Assembly: GCA_003554115.1 (NCBI GenBank)
Contig: PWFE01000119.1
Coordinates: 1 to 9,991, forward strand
Reading direction: 5' to 3'
DNA length: 9,991 nucleotides
Source: Haloferacaceae archaeon
GTDB taxonomy: Archaea > Halobacteriota > Halobacteria > Halobacteriales > Haloferacaceae
This document shows positions 1 to 6,107 of the stretch, in pieces. Both the position numbers and the translations under genes were made by a program. The notes beneath the pieces were generated by a model, which saw only the letters and a list, made by a program, of their open reading frames with translations, searched no databases and was not told the DNA's origin. Position 1 is the first letter of the stretch, and every line of letters begins with the position of its first letter.

Positions 1-1
1 C

Positions 2-178
2 GAGGCACTCGTGGCGCTCGAACTCGAACTCATCGTCTTCAATGTCGAACAGGAAGAACACGCCAGCCGAATCGCTCGCAAAGAGATCGGCCAGCAGCTG
101 CACAACATCCCACTGAAGGTGTTGTCGACTGAGATCATGCCTGATGAAGAAACAGAGACTGATCGAGAAACGAAATAG
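2..178 (+). CDS. C-terminal end of UPF0212/DUF555-like protein (partial)
   Basis: Only the last 58 codons of this gene lie in the window; the reading frame is open from base 2 to a TAG at 176-178. The translated tail contains EEHASRIARKEIGQQL followed by a short beta-like segment (IPLKVLS) and a charged, disordered end (PDEETETDRETK). From memory this resembles the C-terminus of the small archaeal UPF0212 (DUF555) family, whose members end with a similar helix and strand; that assignment rests on recall, not a search. The family has no established function. The acidic tail and C/G-biased third codon positions match the other genes here. A hairpin terminator follows directly, so this is the last gene of its transcript. 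Confidence 0.55.
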   Translation, partial: EALVALELELIVFNVEQEEHASRIARKEIGQQLHNIPLKVLSTEIMPDEETETDRETK

Positions 179-185
179 CAGTTTT

Positions 186-209
186 CAGTAGAGACAGCTA
201 CTGGTTTTT
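186..209 (+). terminator. Hairpin-plus-T terminator after the first gene
   Basis: A perfect 6-bp stem, CAGTAG (186-191) and CTACTG (198-203), encloses a 6-nt loop and is followed after one G by five T residues (205-209). It begins 8 nt after the stop codon of the upstream gene. Archaeal termination needs mainly the T tract, so the hairpin may be secondary, but position and structure both fit transcript termination. Confidence 0.6.
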
Positions 210-279
210 CGAGAAAATCGATTCCGACGAGTCATGTACGGTCTCGCCACATCCGCCCGGCCGCTGTATGTGAAACTTC

Positions 280-286
280 TTTATTA
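280..286 (+). promoter_or_regulatory. TATA-like box for the 53-aa membrane protein
   Basis: The sequence TTTATTA is centred about 24 nt before the ATG at 307. This is the spacing expected for a haloarchaeal TATA box feeding a leaderless or nearly leaderless transcript. No Shine-Dalgarno sequence lies before the ATG. Confidence 0.45.
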
Positions 287-306
287 GCGGCTATGAACCT
301 CTCTCA

Positions 307-468
307 ATGGCGTTGTCGACCGGTGAAAAACTAGGGGTCGCACTGCTTGCCGGGTCGCTCGTGATCGTCGCGATACTTATTGGGCTGATTCTGTTAGGAT
401 TTGAGACGAGCATTGGGCTGTGGAATCCCGGAATCAAGCCGGGCTTTGAGTTGGCTGGTGGACACTGA
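307..468 (+). CDS. 53-aa single-helix membrane protein
   Basis: This short ORF (ATG 307, TGA 466-468) encodes 53 residues. Residues about 10-31 form one uninterrupted hydrophobic stretch of Val, Ala, Leu, Ile and Gly, long enough to cross the membrane. A short polar N-terminus (MALSTGEK) and a Gly/Pro-containing tail (NPGIKPGFELAGGH) flank it. There is no signal peptidase site and no charged catalytic motif. A TATA-like element at 280-286 sits at leaderless distance. The gene lies 82 nt before the CARF-like regulator, which has its own TATA box, so the two may be transcribed separately. I do not recognise the family, and function cannot be inferred beyond probable membrane insertion. Confidence 0.6.
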   Translation: MALSTGEKLGVALLAGSLVIVAILIGLILLGFETSIGLWNPGIKPGFELAGGH

Positions 469-520
469 GCGATGCTATTTGGTATCAACTAATCCGGTGG
501 ACGGCCGTGAGACTGACGTG

Positions 521-527
521 TTTTATA
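521..527 (+). promoter_or_regulatory. TATA-like box for the CARF-like regulator
   Basis: TTTTATA is centred about 26 nt before the ATG at 551. The spacing predicts a leaderless mRNA and supports 551 as the real start rather than the longer open frame beginning near 401. Confidence 0.55.
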
Positions 528-550
528 CCGCTCGTCTGCACATATCAGCC

Positions 551-1450
551 ATGCAAACGCACATCGTCCCAGTCGGTTTCGATTACGACCGACTCATCGC
601 GCCGCTCATTCGTGATCAGTTCGATGTGGACCACGTGATTCTCCTTGAGGGCGCAGTCGGTAGCGAGGCCAACGTCGAATACTCCCGTCGACTCGCCACC
701 AAACTCGAAACCGACTTCCGGAACCTCTTGGGCGCAGAGACCGAGCGCATTCGCCTCGAAGACGTCTACGACTACGACACCGCCTTCGAGGGAGCCTTCG
801 AGTTGATCAACGAGCAACTCGACAGCGGCGCGGAGGTGTGGGTCAACGTCTGTTCGATGCCCCGGCCCGTCAGCTTCGCATTTGCGACTGCCGCCCACTC
901 GGTGATGGTCGAACGCCAGGCAGACAGAGACCGGATTCATACCTACTACACAGCCCCTGAGAAGTACCTTGAGACCGAACTTGCCGAGGAACTACAGGCC
1001 GAAGGCGATCTGCTTTCAGATCTCCTCGAAGCGGGTGATCTCGACCGCGAGCGGATCGAAACCCGACTCGAAAGCATCGACAAACTGCTGGCGGAGTTCA
1101 ACGAACGCGGTGTAACGATTGGCGCAAAGAAGATCGGCGACAGCCACATCGTTGAGTTGCCGGTCGCCTCGTTTTCCAGCGTCAAACCGTTCGAAGAGCT
1201 CGTTTTGTTTACGCTGGGCGAACACGGCGAGTTCGAGTCAGTCAGCGAGTTGGCCTCAACGTTGGCCCGTGATCTCAACGAAGAGTACACCGACAGCTTC
1301 CGCTCGAAAGTAATCTACAACGTCGACCGGCTTGGTCCCGGCGGCAAGGGATATATCGAACAGGAGGAGGTCGGCAAATCCTATCGGACGAAACTTTCAC
1401 GAATCGGCGAACTCTGGGTTCGCTCGCACGCCGACACCACACGCCAGTAG
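551..1450 (+). CDS. CARF-like plus winged-helix transcriptional regulator (DUF6293/HFX_2341 type)
   Basis: The protein has 299 residues. Residues 3-10 (THIVPVGF) begin a Rossmann-like N-terminal domain with alternating strands and helices to about residue 140. The segment WVNVCSMPRPVSFAFATAA (97-115) sits where CARF-type domains have their ligand-binding N-x-[ST]-G-G-T-[KR] loop and following helix. A charged helical linker covers about 140-190. The last 90 residues, from about 210, look like a winged helix (helix-turn-helix near 228-255, then a Gly-rich wing near 261-268). This matches the haloarchaeal DUF6293/HFX_2341-type regulators as I remember them. By analogy the N-terminal domain would bind a nucleotide-like ligand and the C-terminal domain DNA; the ligand is unknown. 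The start at 551 is chosen because homologues begin with an M-x-x-H-I-V-P-like strand and because of the TATA box at 521. An upstream extension would overlap the 53-aa gene out of frame. No CRISPR or cas genes are nearby. Confidence 0.72.
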   Translation: MQTHIVPVGFDYDRLIAPLIRDQFDVDHVILLEGAVGSEANVEYSRRLATKLETDFRNLLGAETERIRLEDVYDYDTAFEGAFELINEQLDSGAEVWVNVCSMPRPVSFAFATAAHSVMVERQADRDRIHTYYTAPEKYLETELAEELQAEGDLLSDLLEAGDLDRERIETRLESIDKLLAEFNERGVTIGAKKIGDSHIVELPVASFSSVKPFEELVLFTLGEHGEFESVSELASTLARDLNEEYTDSFRSKVIYNVDRLGPGGKGYIEQEEVGKSYRTKLSRIGELWVRSHADTTRQ

Positions 1451-1454
1451 CCGT

Positions 1455-1577
1455 TCAGAGAACCAACAGTACCAGCTGATAGGCGAATCCGAGCACGAAC
1501 GCCGAAAGCAGGAGGATTGTGGTGACGACGACAGCCGGCGACAGGTTTGTTTCGTCGCTGAGAATGTACTCTTCCAT
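1455..1577 (-). CDS. 40-aa single-helix membrane protein
   Basis: The minus strand from ATG 1577 to the stop at 1455 encodes 40 residues. A polar acidic N-terminus of about 12 residues (MEEYILSDETNL) is followed by one hydrophobic helix, residues 13-40, that runs to the C-terminus and ends in QLVLLVL. This suggests a protein anchored by its C-terminal helix with the acidic part in the cytoplasm; that topology is inferred. Its stop lies only 4 nt beyond the stop of the convergent CARF-like gene. A minus-strand TATA box (1609-1616) lies at a distance giving a leader of a few nucleotides, and overlapping palindromes sit between that box and the start, so a regulated promoter is likely. I do not recognise the family. 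Confidence 0.6.
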   Translation of the reverse strand: MEEYILSDETNLSPAVVVTTILLLSAFVLGFAYQLVLLVL

Positions 1578-1589
1578 ACGACCCTGTCG

Positions 1590-1611
1590 ACCGTTGAACG
1601 GTTTAACCGTT
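1590..1611. promoter_or_regulatory. Overlapping palindromes, candidate operator
   Basis: Two perfect palindromes share a half-site: ACCGTT-G-AACGGT (1590-1602) and AACGGTT-T-AACCGTT (1597-1611). Together they give three alternating half-sites of the form ACCGTT/AACGGT at nearly regular spacing. They lie between the minus-strand TATA box and the predicted start of the 40-aa gene, where a bound protein would block the core promoter. The binding protein is unknown. Confidence 0.5.
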
Positions 1612-1616
1612 TATAC
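1609..1616 (-). promoter_or_regulatory. TATA box for the 40-aa membrane protein
   Basis: Read on the minus strand this is a TATAAA-type element in the context GGTATAAACGG. It lies about 35 nt before the ATG at 1577, which predicts a leader of roughly 8 nt. The box overlaps the outermost palindrome half-site. Confidence 0.55.
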
Positions 1617-1686
1617 CTTGCCGATACGGATATCCAAGCTGTTCGTAGTAGTCTTAGTAGTATCAACCCTGATATTTACGGAGTGA

Positions 1687-1694
1687 ACTAAAAG
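1687..1694 (+). promoter_or_regulatory. Weak TATA-like element before the 42-codon ORF and kinase
   Basis: ACTAAAAG lies about 28 nt before the ATG at 1719, a leaderless spacing. An alternative element, ATATTTA at 1672-1678, would give a leader of about 18 nt. No TATA-like sequence lies at the right distance before the kinase ATG at 1847, so the kinase is probably transcribed from here. Confidence 0.35.
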
Positions 1695-1718
1695 TAGTCT
1701 GTTCGAGCAGTTGGGTGT

Positions 1719-1847
1719 ATGTACTGCCCGCTGAGTATGGAGCAATCATCCAAAGCGAGTCGACTGGCAACTCTGTCGTTGATTCTGCCGAAGCTGACTG
1801 ATGTCTCTGGGCTCATCTTGAGCCGCGAGCGCCCACAGGTTGTCTAA
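1719..1847 (+). CDS. 42-aa ORF coupled to the histidine kinase
   Basis: ATG 1719 opens a 42-codon frame ending in TAA (1845-1847), whose last base is the first base of the kinase ATG (TAATG). Such one-base overlaps are typical of translationally coupled genes in an operon. Third codon positions are mostly G or C, as in neighbouring genes. The peptide has a moderately hydrophobic middle (LATLSLILPKL) and a charged end (SRERPQVV); a second possible start is Met7 at 1737. I do not recognise it. It could be a small regulator or partner of the kinase, or a leader peptide whose translation sets kinase expression. It could also be chance: the frame is short, and only the TAATG junction and the weak promoter support it. 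Confidence 0.4.
   Translation: MYCPLSMEQSSKASRLATLSLILPKLTDVSGLILSRERPQVV
1810..1824 (+). repeat. Small inverted repeat upstream of the kinase start
   Basis: GGCTCA (1810-1815) and TGAGCC (1819-1824) form a perfect 6-bp inverted repeat with a 3-nt loop, ending 22 nt before the kinase ATG. In mRNA it could fold into a hairpin near the coupled stop/start. It may be coincidental. Confidence 0.3.
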
Positions 1848-3367
1848 TGGCTTCAAACGCTGCACTGAGCGTCGGCCCGTCACCCGCTGTGCTCTGTGTG
1901 AGCGATAGCCGGGAGTCGATCATGAAAATCCGCACGGCGGTTGCCAGCTATCGACCCACAGAGACAATTGAGACGACGACCGATCCGACGGTCGTCACCG
2001 AGTTGGCTGCGGTGTGGTGTCTCGACTGTGTTGTCGTTGACGCCGACATGCAGCCGGTCGATGGCTTCGAACTCCGGTCGAGTCTTCGAACAGTAGCTCC
2101 GAATCTGTCCGTTATTATTGTCTCAACCGACTCAACCGCGAATGAAACCGTCGACGTCGTCGCAGCCGACACACCCGAAGACACAGCACTCCGAGGCTGT
2201 CTCAAGCAGGTGAACCGTCAGCACGATGCCGACCGAGCCATCGAGCAGCCGAGTAGTTGGCTTGCCAGACTCACCGACGCCGAGAGCCGCTGTGAGCTTC
2301 AGCGTGAGCTCGAATACCTCCTTGACGCGTTCGCTTCGGTTGCCGCCCACCGACTCTGGTTGGCCGATGTCGACGGCGTGCTGGCTCCTGGTACCGAATG
2401 CGAGTCGAACCACGAGGCAGTCCCGCTGGTCGTCCGCGAGGCCGTTACAACCGGTGAGCCACAGCACGCCATCGATCCGGTCGACTTGCCGTCGAGGGAT
2501 CGTCCAGCTGGTGTACAGACAATCGTCTATCCGCTTGGCGAACAGGGCGCGGTCGTTGTCGATCTGGTCACGTTCACACCGGCGGTGGCGGCCAAACTTG
2601 AGCGGCTCACAACTGTCGCGGGTGCGTGTTTCGATTATCTCACCGCAATCGAGACGCTTGAGGGTCGGTTCCGTCAGACCGCCGAGCGCAACCGACAGCT
2701 CTCACAGTTCGCCCGAACGGTCGCCCACGATCTCAACTCTCCGCTCTCTGTGATTTATGGCCGTATCGAACTCGCATTGGCCGACCAGTCGGCGGCTGAA
2801 ATGCATCTGCAGGCCGCTCGCAACGCCGCCCAGCGAGTCGACTCACTGGTTACTGACCATCTCCAACGGATCGAAACTGCTGATGCCGAAAGCGACCGCG
2901 AAGCGGTCTCGGTTCAGACGGTGGCGATTCAGGCCTGGCGAATTATCGATCCGTCGACCGCACGATTACAGGTCGAACCACAATTAGAGACCGTCAAAGC
3001 CAACGAAATCCGGCTTCAGCAGCTATTCGAAAACCTGATTCGAAACGCAATCGAACACGGCTCTTCGGAGTCGGTCGGACTCGGTTCGACTGATGCCCAA
3101 GACCCACACGCGGTTTTCGATGACGATACCGATTCAGTGACAGTCACGATCAAGCCCACAGACTGCGGATTTGCGGTCTGTGATGACGGCCCCGGCATTC
3201 CGCCGGACGAACGCGAGACGATTTTCGAATCGGGCTATACGACAACCGACTCCGGGAGCGGACTCGGGTTGCATATCGTCTCTGAAATCATCGACAGTCA
3301 CGGCTGGGAGATTCGCGTCACAGAGAGTGCCAGCGGTGGGGCACGCTTCGAGGTCGACACCCGGTAG
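1847..3367 (+). CDS. Soluble receiver-GAF-like-histidine kinase
   Basis: The protein has 506 residues and no transmembrane helix, so it is probably a cytoplasmic sensor. Residues about 12-125 resemble a response-regulator receiver: VVVDADMQPVDG (62-73) aligns with the phosphoacceptor region, giving Asp65 as the likely acceptor, and Asp20 matches the acidic patch. The usual Lys after strand 5 is not visible. Residues about 135-265 resemble a divergent GAF-type sensor domain. The dimerisation domain carries the H-box TVAHDLNSPL with phosphoacceptor His294. The ATPase domain shows an N-box around NLIRNAIEHG (Asn396/Asn400), a G1 box CDDGPGIP (445-452) and a G2 box GSGLGLHIV (470-478). All catalytic boxes are intact, so it should autophosphorylate. 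The signal is unknown, and no partner response regulator is seen in the window. The gene overlaps the stop of a 42-codon ORF by one base and converges on trmJ with 7 nt between stops. Confidence 0.85.
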   Translation: MASNAALSVGPSPAVLCVSDSRESIMKIRTAVASYRPTETIETTTDPTVVTELAAVWCLDCVVVDADMQPVDGFELRSSLRTVAPNLSVIIVSTDSTANETVDVVAADTPEDTALRGCLKQVNRQHDADRAIEQPSSWLARLTDAESRCELQRELEYLLDAFASVAAHRLWLADVDGVLAPGTECESNHEAVPLVVREAVTTGEPQHAIDPVDLPSRDRPAGVQTIVYPLGEQGAVVVDLVTFTPAVAAKLERLTTVAGACFDYLTAIETLEGRFRQTAERNRQLSQFARTVAHDLNSPLSVIYGRIELALADQSAAEMHLQAARNAAQRVDSLVTDHLQRIETADAESDREAVSVQTVAIQAWRIIDPSTARLQVEPQLETVKANEIRLQQLFENLIRNAIEHGSSESVGLGSTDAQDPHAVFDDDTDSVTVTIKPTDCGFAVCDDGPGIPPDERETIFESGYTTTDSGSGLGLHIVSEIIDSHGWEIRVTESASGGARFEVDTR

Positions 3368-3374
3368 GCAGTCC

Positions 3375-4136
3375 CTACTTTCGGTTTGTTGTGGGCTCGA
3401 TGTCACGGCCAGACGGTTGGTTGAGCTGGTTGGTTGCCCCTCGGAACACACCCAGCAGGGTGTGGATTTCTCGGTCTGTTGGATGTGCCCTGCCGATAAG
3501 TCGACGCATGAGTCGCTGGGTCTTCGCATTTTTACGCTCGTTGTAGTTTTGTGCGTCGAGAAACGCCGCAAAGTACGAATACAGTCGTTCGATATCGGCT
3601 TCCTCTGCTCGGACGTGCTCGATGTCCGGCAGCTGTGTTTCCTCGACAGTTAGCTCCCGCAGCTCGTATAAGATGATAGTCGCTGCCTGTCCGAGGTTAA
3701 GCACCGGATACTCGCTGCTGGCAGGAATCGAACAGACCTCATCGAGCTGTTCGATCTCGTGGTTGTGCAGCCCCCGACCCTCGCGGCCGAAAACCAGTGC
3801 GGTTCGTGTCTCGACGGTCGAAAGCGACTCGCGAAGCTCGACAGGCGTTTTAAAAGGGAATCTGACGTGTCGACGGCTGTCTTCGCCCGTGATCGCGGTA
3901 CAGCCAACGGTGTGGTAGGTTTCGACAACCTCCTCGAAGCTGATTGCTTCGGCGTTCGGAAGCACGTCTTCGCGGGCATGGCCCGCAAAGCCATAGGCCT
4001 CTCCGTCGGGGTCGAGTTCCGGTGGGTCGACTAGTTTGAGCTCCGAGAGGCCGAAGTTCTTCATCGCCCGGGCGATTGTGCCGACGTTGCCCGGGGTTTC
4101 GGCTTCAACGACAACGACAACCGGCTTGGCGTTCAT
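3375..4136 (-). CDS. trmJ: TrmJ-type tRNA 2'-O-methyltransferase (SPOUT family)
   Basis: The protein has 253 residues and the three SPOUT/TrmH-family motifs. Motif 1 is PGNVGTIARAMKNFG (15-29), with the conserved Asn17 and Arg23. Motif 2 is LVFGREGRGL (114-123). Motif 3 is YPVLNLGQAATIILYEL (143-159), forming the trefoil-knot S-adenosylmethionine site. The C-terminal part, from about 170, is helical and rich in Arg/Lys. Motif order, length and the long C-terminal helical region fit TrmJ, which methylates the 2'-OH of nucleotide 32 in tRNA; in archaea this has been shown on C32 in Sulfolobus. Substrate choice here is inferred. The gene starts at ATG 4136, overlapping by 4 nt (ATGA) the end of an upstream gene, so the two should be co-transcribed and coupled. 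It converges with the histidine kinase. Confidence 0.88.
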   Translation of the reverse strand: MNAKPVVVVVEAETPGNVGTIARAMKNFGLSELKLVDPPELDPDGEAYGFAGHAREDVLPNAEAISFEEVVETYHTVGCTAITGEDSRRHVRFPFKTPVELRESLSTVETRTALVFGREGRGLHNHEIEQLDEVCSIPASSEYPVLNLGQAATIILYELRELTVEETQLPDIEHVRAEEADIERLYSYFAAFLDAQNYNERKNAKTQRLMRRLIGRAHPTDREIHTLLGVFRGATNQLNQPSGRDIEPTTNRK

Positions 4137-4723
4137 TCGTCGCGACTCGGATAGCTCGTCTCGAGGTCCAACTCGGCGAGTTCCTCCGTTGTTGGCTGGT
4201 CGATCTGTTCGACCTTCTCGTCGTCGATATACTCACGGAGATCGATTGTGTGTGGTTCGTAGTTTTCTTCGAGTCGATCTCGGATCTCACGGGCATCCGG
4301 CAGATCGGGCAGTGCTTCGGGGTCGGTTTCGACGACCTCGGTGCCGCCGAAGCCGTCAGGTGCCCGGTTGCCGTCGGCAAACCACTGGTGGAAGGCGTCG
4401 GCAAAGGCCTCCTCGCCGCGAAGTTCGCTGCCTCCGGCCTCTTGATACCAGTAGATGAACCCCGGTTCATGGTCCGCACAGAGTAACACCTCGTCCATCG
4501 GTTCGCCGTAGACGAACTCGGCGGGATTACACTGGCGTTTGTTGGCCTCTCCATGAATCAGATAACAGGCGTCACACGGTTTCTCAACCAGTGTCAACAG
4601 CCGAAGGAGCCGCTGTTTGGGATCTTTTGGGATCTCCCCAAGCGGTTTGAACTGCTCGTCGTCGGTGAAAATCTCAGCCTCGTTGAACCGCCAGCCACGA
4701 AGCCCGACGCTGACTTTTCCCAT
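4133..4723 (-). CDS. Conserved-looking acidic protein with a possible zinc site, upstream of trmJ
   Basis: The chosen ATG at 4723 gives 196 residues. The frame stays open to 4768, but the extra 15 residues (MWSQLLFVGG...) are unlike the acidic body and would fill the divergent promoter region. The N-terminus (MGKVSVGLRGWRFNEAEIF) looks like a folded strand-rich segment. Cysteines at 50, 53, 65 and 82 with His85 form a CxxC-x11-C-x16-CxxH pattern that could bind zinc. The tail, from about 125, is acidic and probably helical. I do not recognise a named family, though the sequence resembles a haloarchaeal conserved protein. The 4-nt ATGA overlap with trmJ argues for coupled expression, so a role in tRNA modification or RNA binding is possible but is only inference from context. 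Confidence 0.75.
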   Translation of the reverse strand: MGKVSVGLRGWRFNEAEIFTDDEQFKPLGEIPKDPKQRLLRLLTLVEKPCDACYLIHGEANKRQCNPAEFVYGEPMDEVLLCADHEPGFIYWYQEAGGSELRGEEAFADAFHQWFADGNRAPDGFGGTEVVETDPEALPDLPDAREIRDRLEENYEPHTIDLREYIDDEKVEQIDQPTTEELAELDLETSYPSRDE

Positions 4724-4745
4724 ACCGACCCTACCGACTCCGCCG

Positions 4746-4754
4746 ACAAAAAGC
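4746..4754. promoter_or_regulatory. Shared A/T-rich element between divergent genes
   Basis: The 59-bp gap between the divergent starts at 4723 and 4783 is GC-rich apart from one ACAAAAAGC element. Its centre lies about 27 nt from the minus-strand ATG and about 33 nt from the plus-strand ATG. It could serve as a core promoter element for both genes, but the sequence is a poor TATA match. Confidence 0.35.
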
Positions 4755-4782
4755 AACTGACTCCACACAGACCGCGTGAGCT

Positions 4783-5964
4783 ATGTTCGCGGCATCCGAA
4801 ACTCGGTGTATGCGAACAGTCGACGCAGCCGGCCTGCCGATTGGTGACGACCATCCCCCACGAATTATGGGCGTCCTAAACGTGAGCGCCGAATCGCCGT
4901 ACAAACCGAGCGTGTTCAACAGCCCGAGTGAGGCTGCTGAATACGTCGACCGCAAACTCATCGATGAGGGTGCAGATATCGTCGACGTTGGGCTTGAGTC
5001 GGCCAACAAAAAGTTCGAAGTGCTCAGTGCAGAGGAAGAACTCGACCGGTTGGATGTCGCTCTCGAAACCATCGAGAGCGTCTCGGGCGATGCGGTGTTT
5101 TCGATTGAAACGCGGTATCACGAGGTTGCCGAGGCTGCCCTCCGGGGTGGGTTCGATATGGTCAACGACATCTGTGGGTTTGCCGATCCGAAGATGCCCG
5201 AAGTCTGTGAGGAGTACGACGTGGCGGTCGCGAAAATGGCCTCCCCGCCGGATCTCGAACGCCCGGGGGCTATTGAGGACGTCGACGACATCTACGAAGC
5301 CTTGAGGCTGAACGGACTCACGGATAAAACCATCGTCGACCCCGCGTTTGGTGGCTGGAGCGAGGAAAAAACGATTGCCGATGACCGCGAGACGTTCCAC
5401 CGCCTCCGGGAGTTCAGAGCCTACGGCCAGCCGATTTTGGTCTCGATCAACCGCAAGAACTTCCTACGGTCGGTCGCCGGCCGTGACACCGACGGGGCTC
5501 TCCCCGTATCGCTGGCCGCGACAGCGATGGCGGTCGAACGCGGCGCACACGTGATTCGGACACATGATGTGGCCGAAACACGGGATGCTGCACTGATCGG
5601 CCACGAGTTCAGCCGCCCTCGATTGCGGGACACAACCGACGGCGTGGCCGTCGAAGAACTCGATGTGACGACCGCTGGCGAACTGCGCAGCCATCTCGAC
5701 CAGTTCGGCGTCGACGAAGCTGACGAGGTGGTCGACCGAAGCGTCGTTCGGGTGTTCGAGATCTCAGGTCTTGAGACAGCCGCCCACCGAGCACTGACCA
5801 CCGCTGCCAGCGAGGCCGGCGTCGACTGCGTCAGCCGAACGTCAGACGAAACTGTGCTACTCATCGGCACGAAAACGGGTTTCACTCGGCTTACCGACGA
5901 GTATAGTGGGGTTTCACGCGATGTTTCGGATGTTCTCCGACGTATCAGTAATGCGTGCTGTTAA
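4783..5964 (+). CDS. folP: Dihydropteroate synthase-like protein with extra C-terminal domain
   Basis: The protein has 393 residues, about 110 more than a bacterial DHPS. It would condense 6-hydroxymethyl-dihydropterin diphosphate with p-aminobenzoate to make dihydropteroate for tetrahydrofolate. The TIM-barrel landmarks appear in order: IMGVLNVS (28-35), VDVGLES (67-73), VNDICGF (127-133), DPAFGG (186-191), SINRKNF (221-227, the pterin-binding Lys region) and IRTHDV (258-263, phosphate-binding Arg and His). The bacterial S-T-R-P loop after the second motif is replaced by SANKK, so the p-aminobenzoate pocket is not canonical. Residues about 285-393 form an additional domain with no motif I can name. 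The start may be ATG 4783 or Met10 at 4810, which begins MRTVDAAG; 4810 may be nearer to homologues. In some haloarchaea this domain is fused to FolC; here it stands alone. mptE, for the preceding substrate, is next downstream after 143 nt. Confidence 0.85.
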   Translation: MFAASETRCMRTVDAAGLPIGDDHPPRIMGVLNVSAESPYKPSVFNSPSEAAEYVDRKLIDEGADIVDVGLESANKKFEVLSAEEELDRLDVALETIESVSGDAVFSIETRYHEVAEAALRGGFDMVNDICGFADPKMPEVCEEYDVAVAKMASPPDLERPGAIEDVDDIYEALRLNGLTDKTIVDPAFGGWSEEKTIADDRETFHRLREFRAYGQPILVSINRKNFLRSVAGRDTDGALPVSLAATAMAVERGAHVIRTHDVAETRDAALIGHEFSRPRLRDTTDGVAVEELDVTTAGELRSHLDQFGVDEADEVVDRSVVRVFEISGLETAAHRALTTAASEAGVDCVSRTSDETVLLIGTKTGFTRLTDEYSGVSRDVSDVLRRISNACC

Positions 5965-6051
5965 GAGAAAACTTATGCCTGATCATCGTAAACGACCAGT
6001 TGGACGCCGGGGCGGCACGCGGGTAGGGGTACTCTGTGCCAAACCGGCCCA

Positions 6052-6061
6052 TACAATATTA
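6052..6061 (+). promoter_or_regulatory. TATA-like box for mptE
   Basis: TACAATATTA lies about 52 nt before the mptE ATG, predicting a start near 6084 and a leader of about 24 nt. A weak purine-rich stretch (GGATAGAG, 6091-6098) precedes the ATG but is a poor Shine-Dalgarno match. This suggests mptE has its own promoter in addition to any read-through from folP. Confidence 0.45.
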
Positions 6062-6107
6062 TCACTCACGAGCCGGTGGCTTCTGCAACCGGATAGAGCC
6101 GTACACA

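Noticed and set aside
401..550. Longer N-terminus for the CARF-like regulator, starting near 401
   Set aside because: It would overlap the 53-aa gene in another frame, has a composition unlike the family, and spans the TATA box at 521; the family begins at the H-I-V-P strand after ATG 551.
545..940. 131-codon antisense frame over the CARF-like gene
   Set aside because: Entirely within a well-supported gene, with no motif or promoter.
551..1450. A CRISPR-associated role for the CARF-like protein
   Set aside because: No repeat array and no cas gene is visible anywhere in the window.
1332..1691. 119-codon plus-strand frame across the 40-aa gene and its promoter
   Set aside because: Begins inside the CARF-like gene in another frame, has an Arg/Ser-rich composition unlike halophilic proteins, and crosses the promoter palindromes.
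4724..4768. Upstream extension of the Cys-rich protein
   Set aside because: The 15 extra residues are hydrophobic and unlike the rest, and they occupy the divergent promoter gap.
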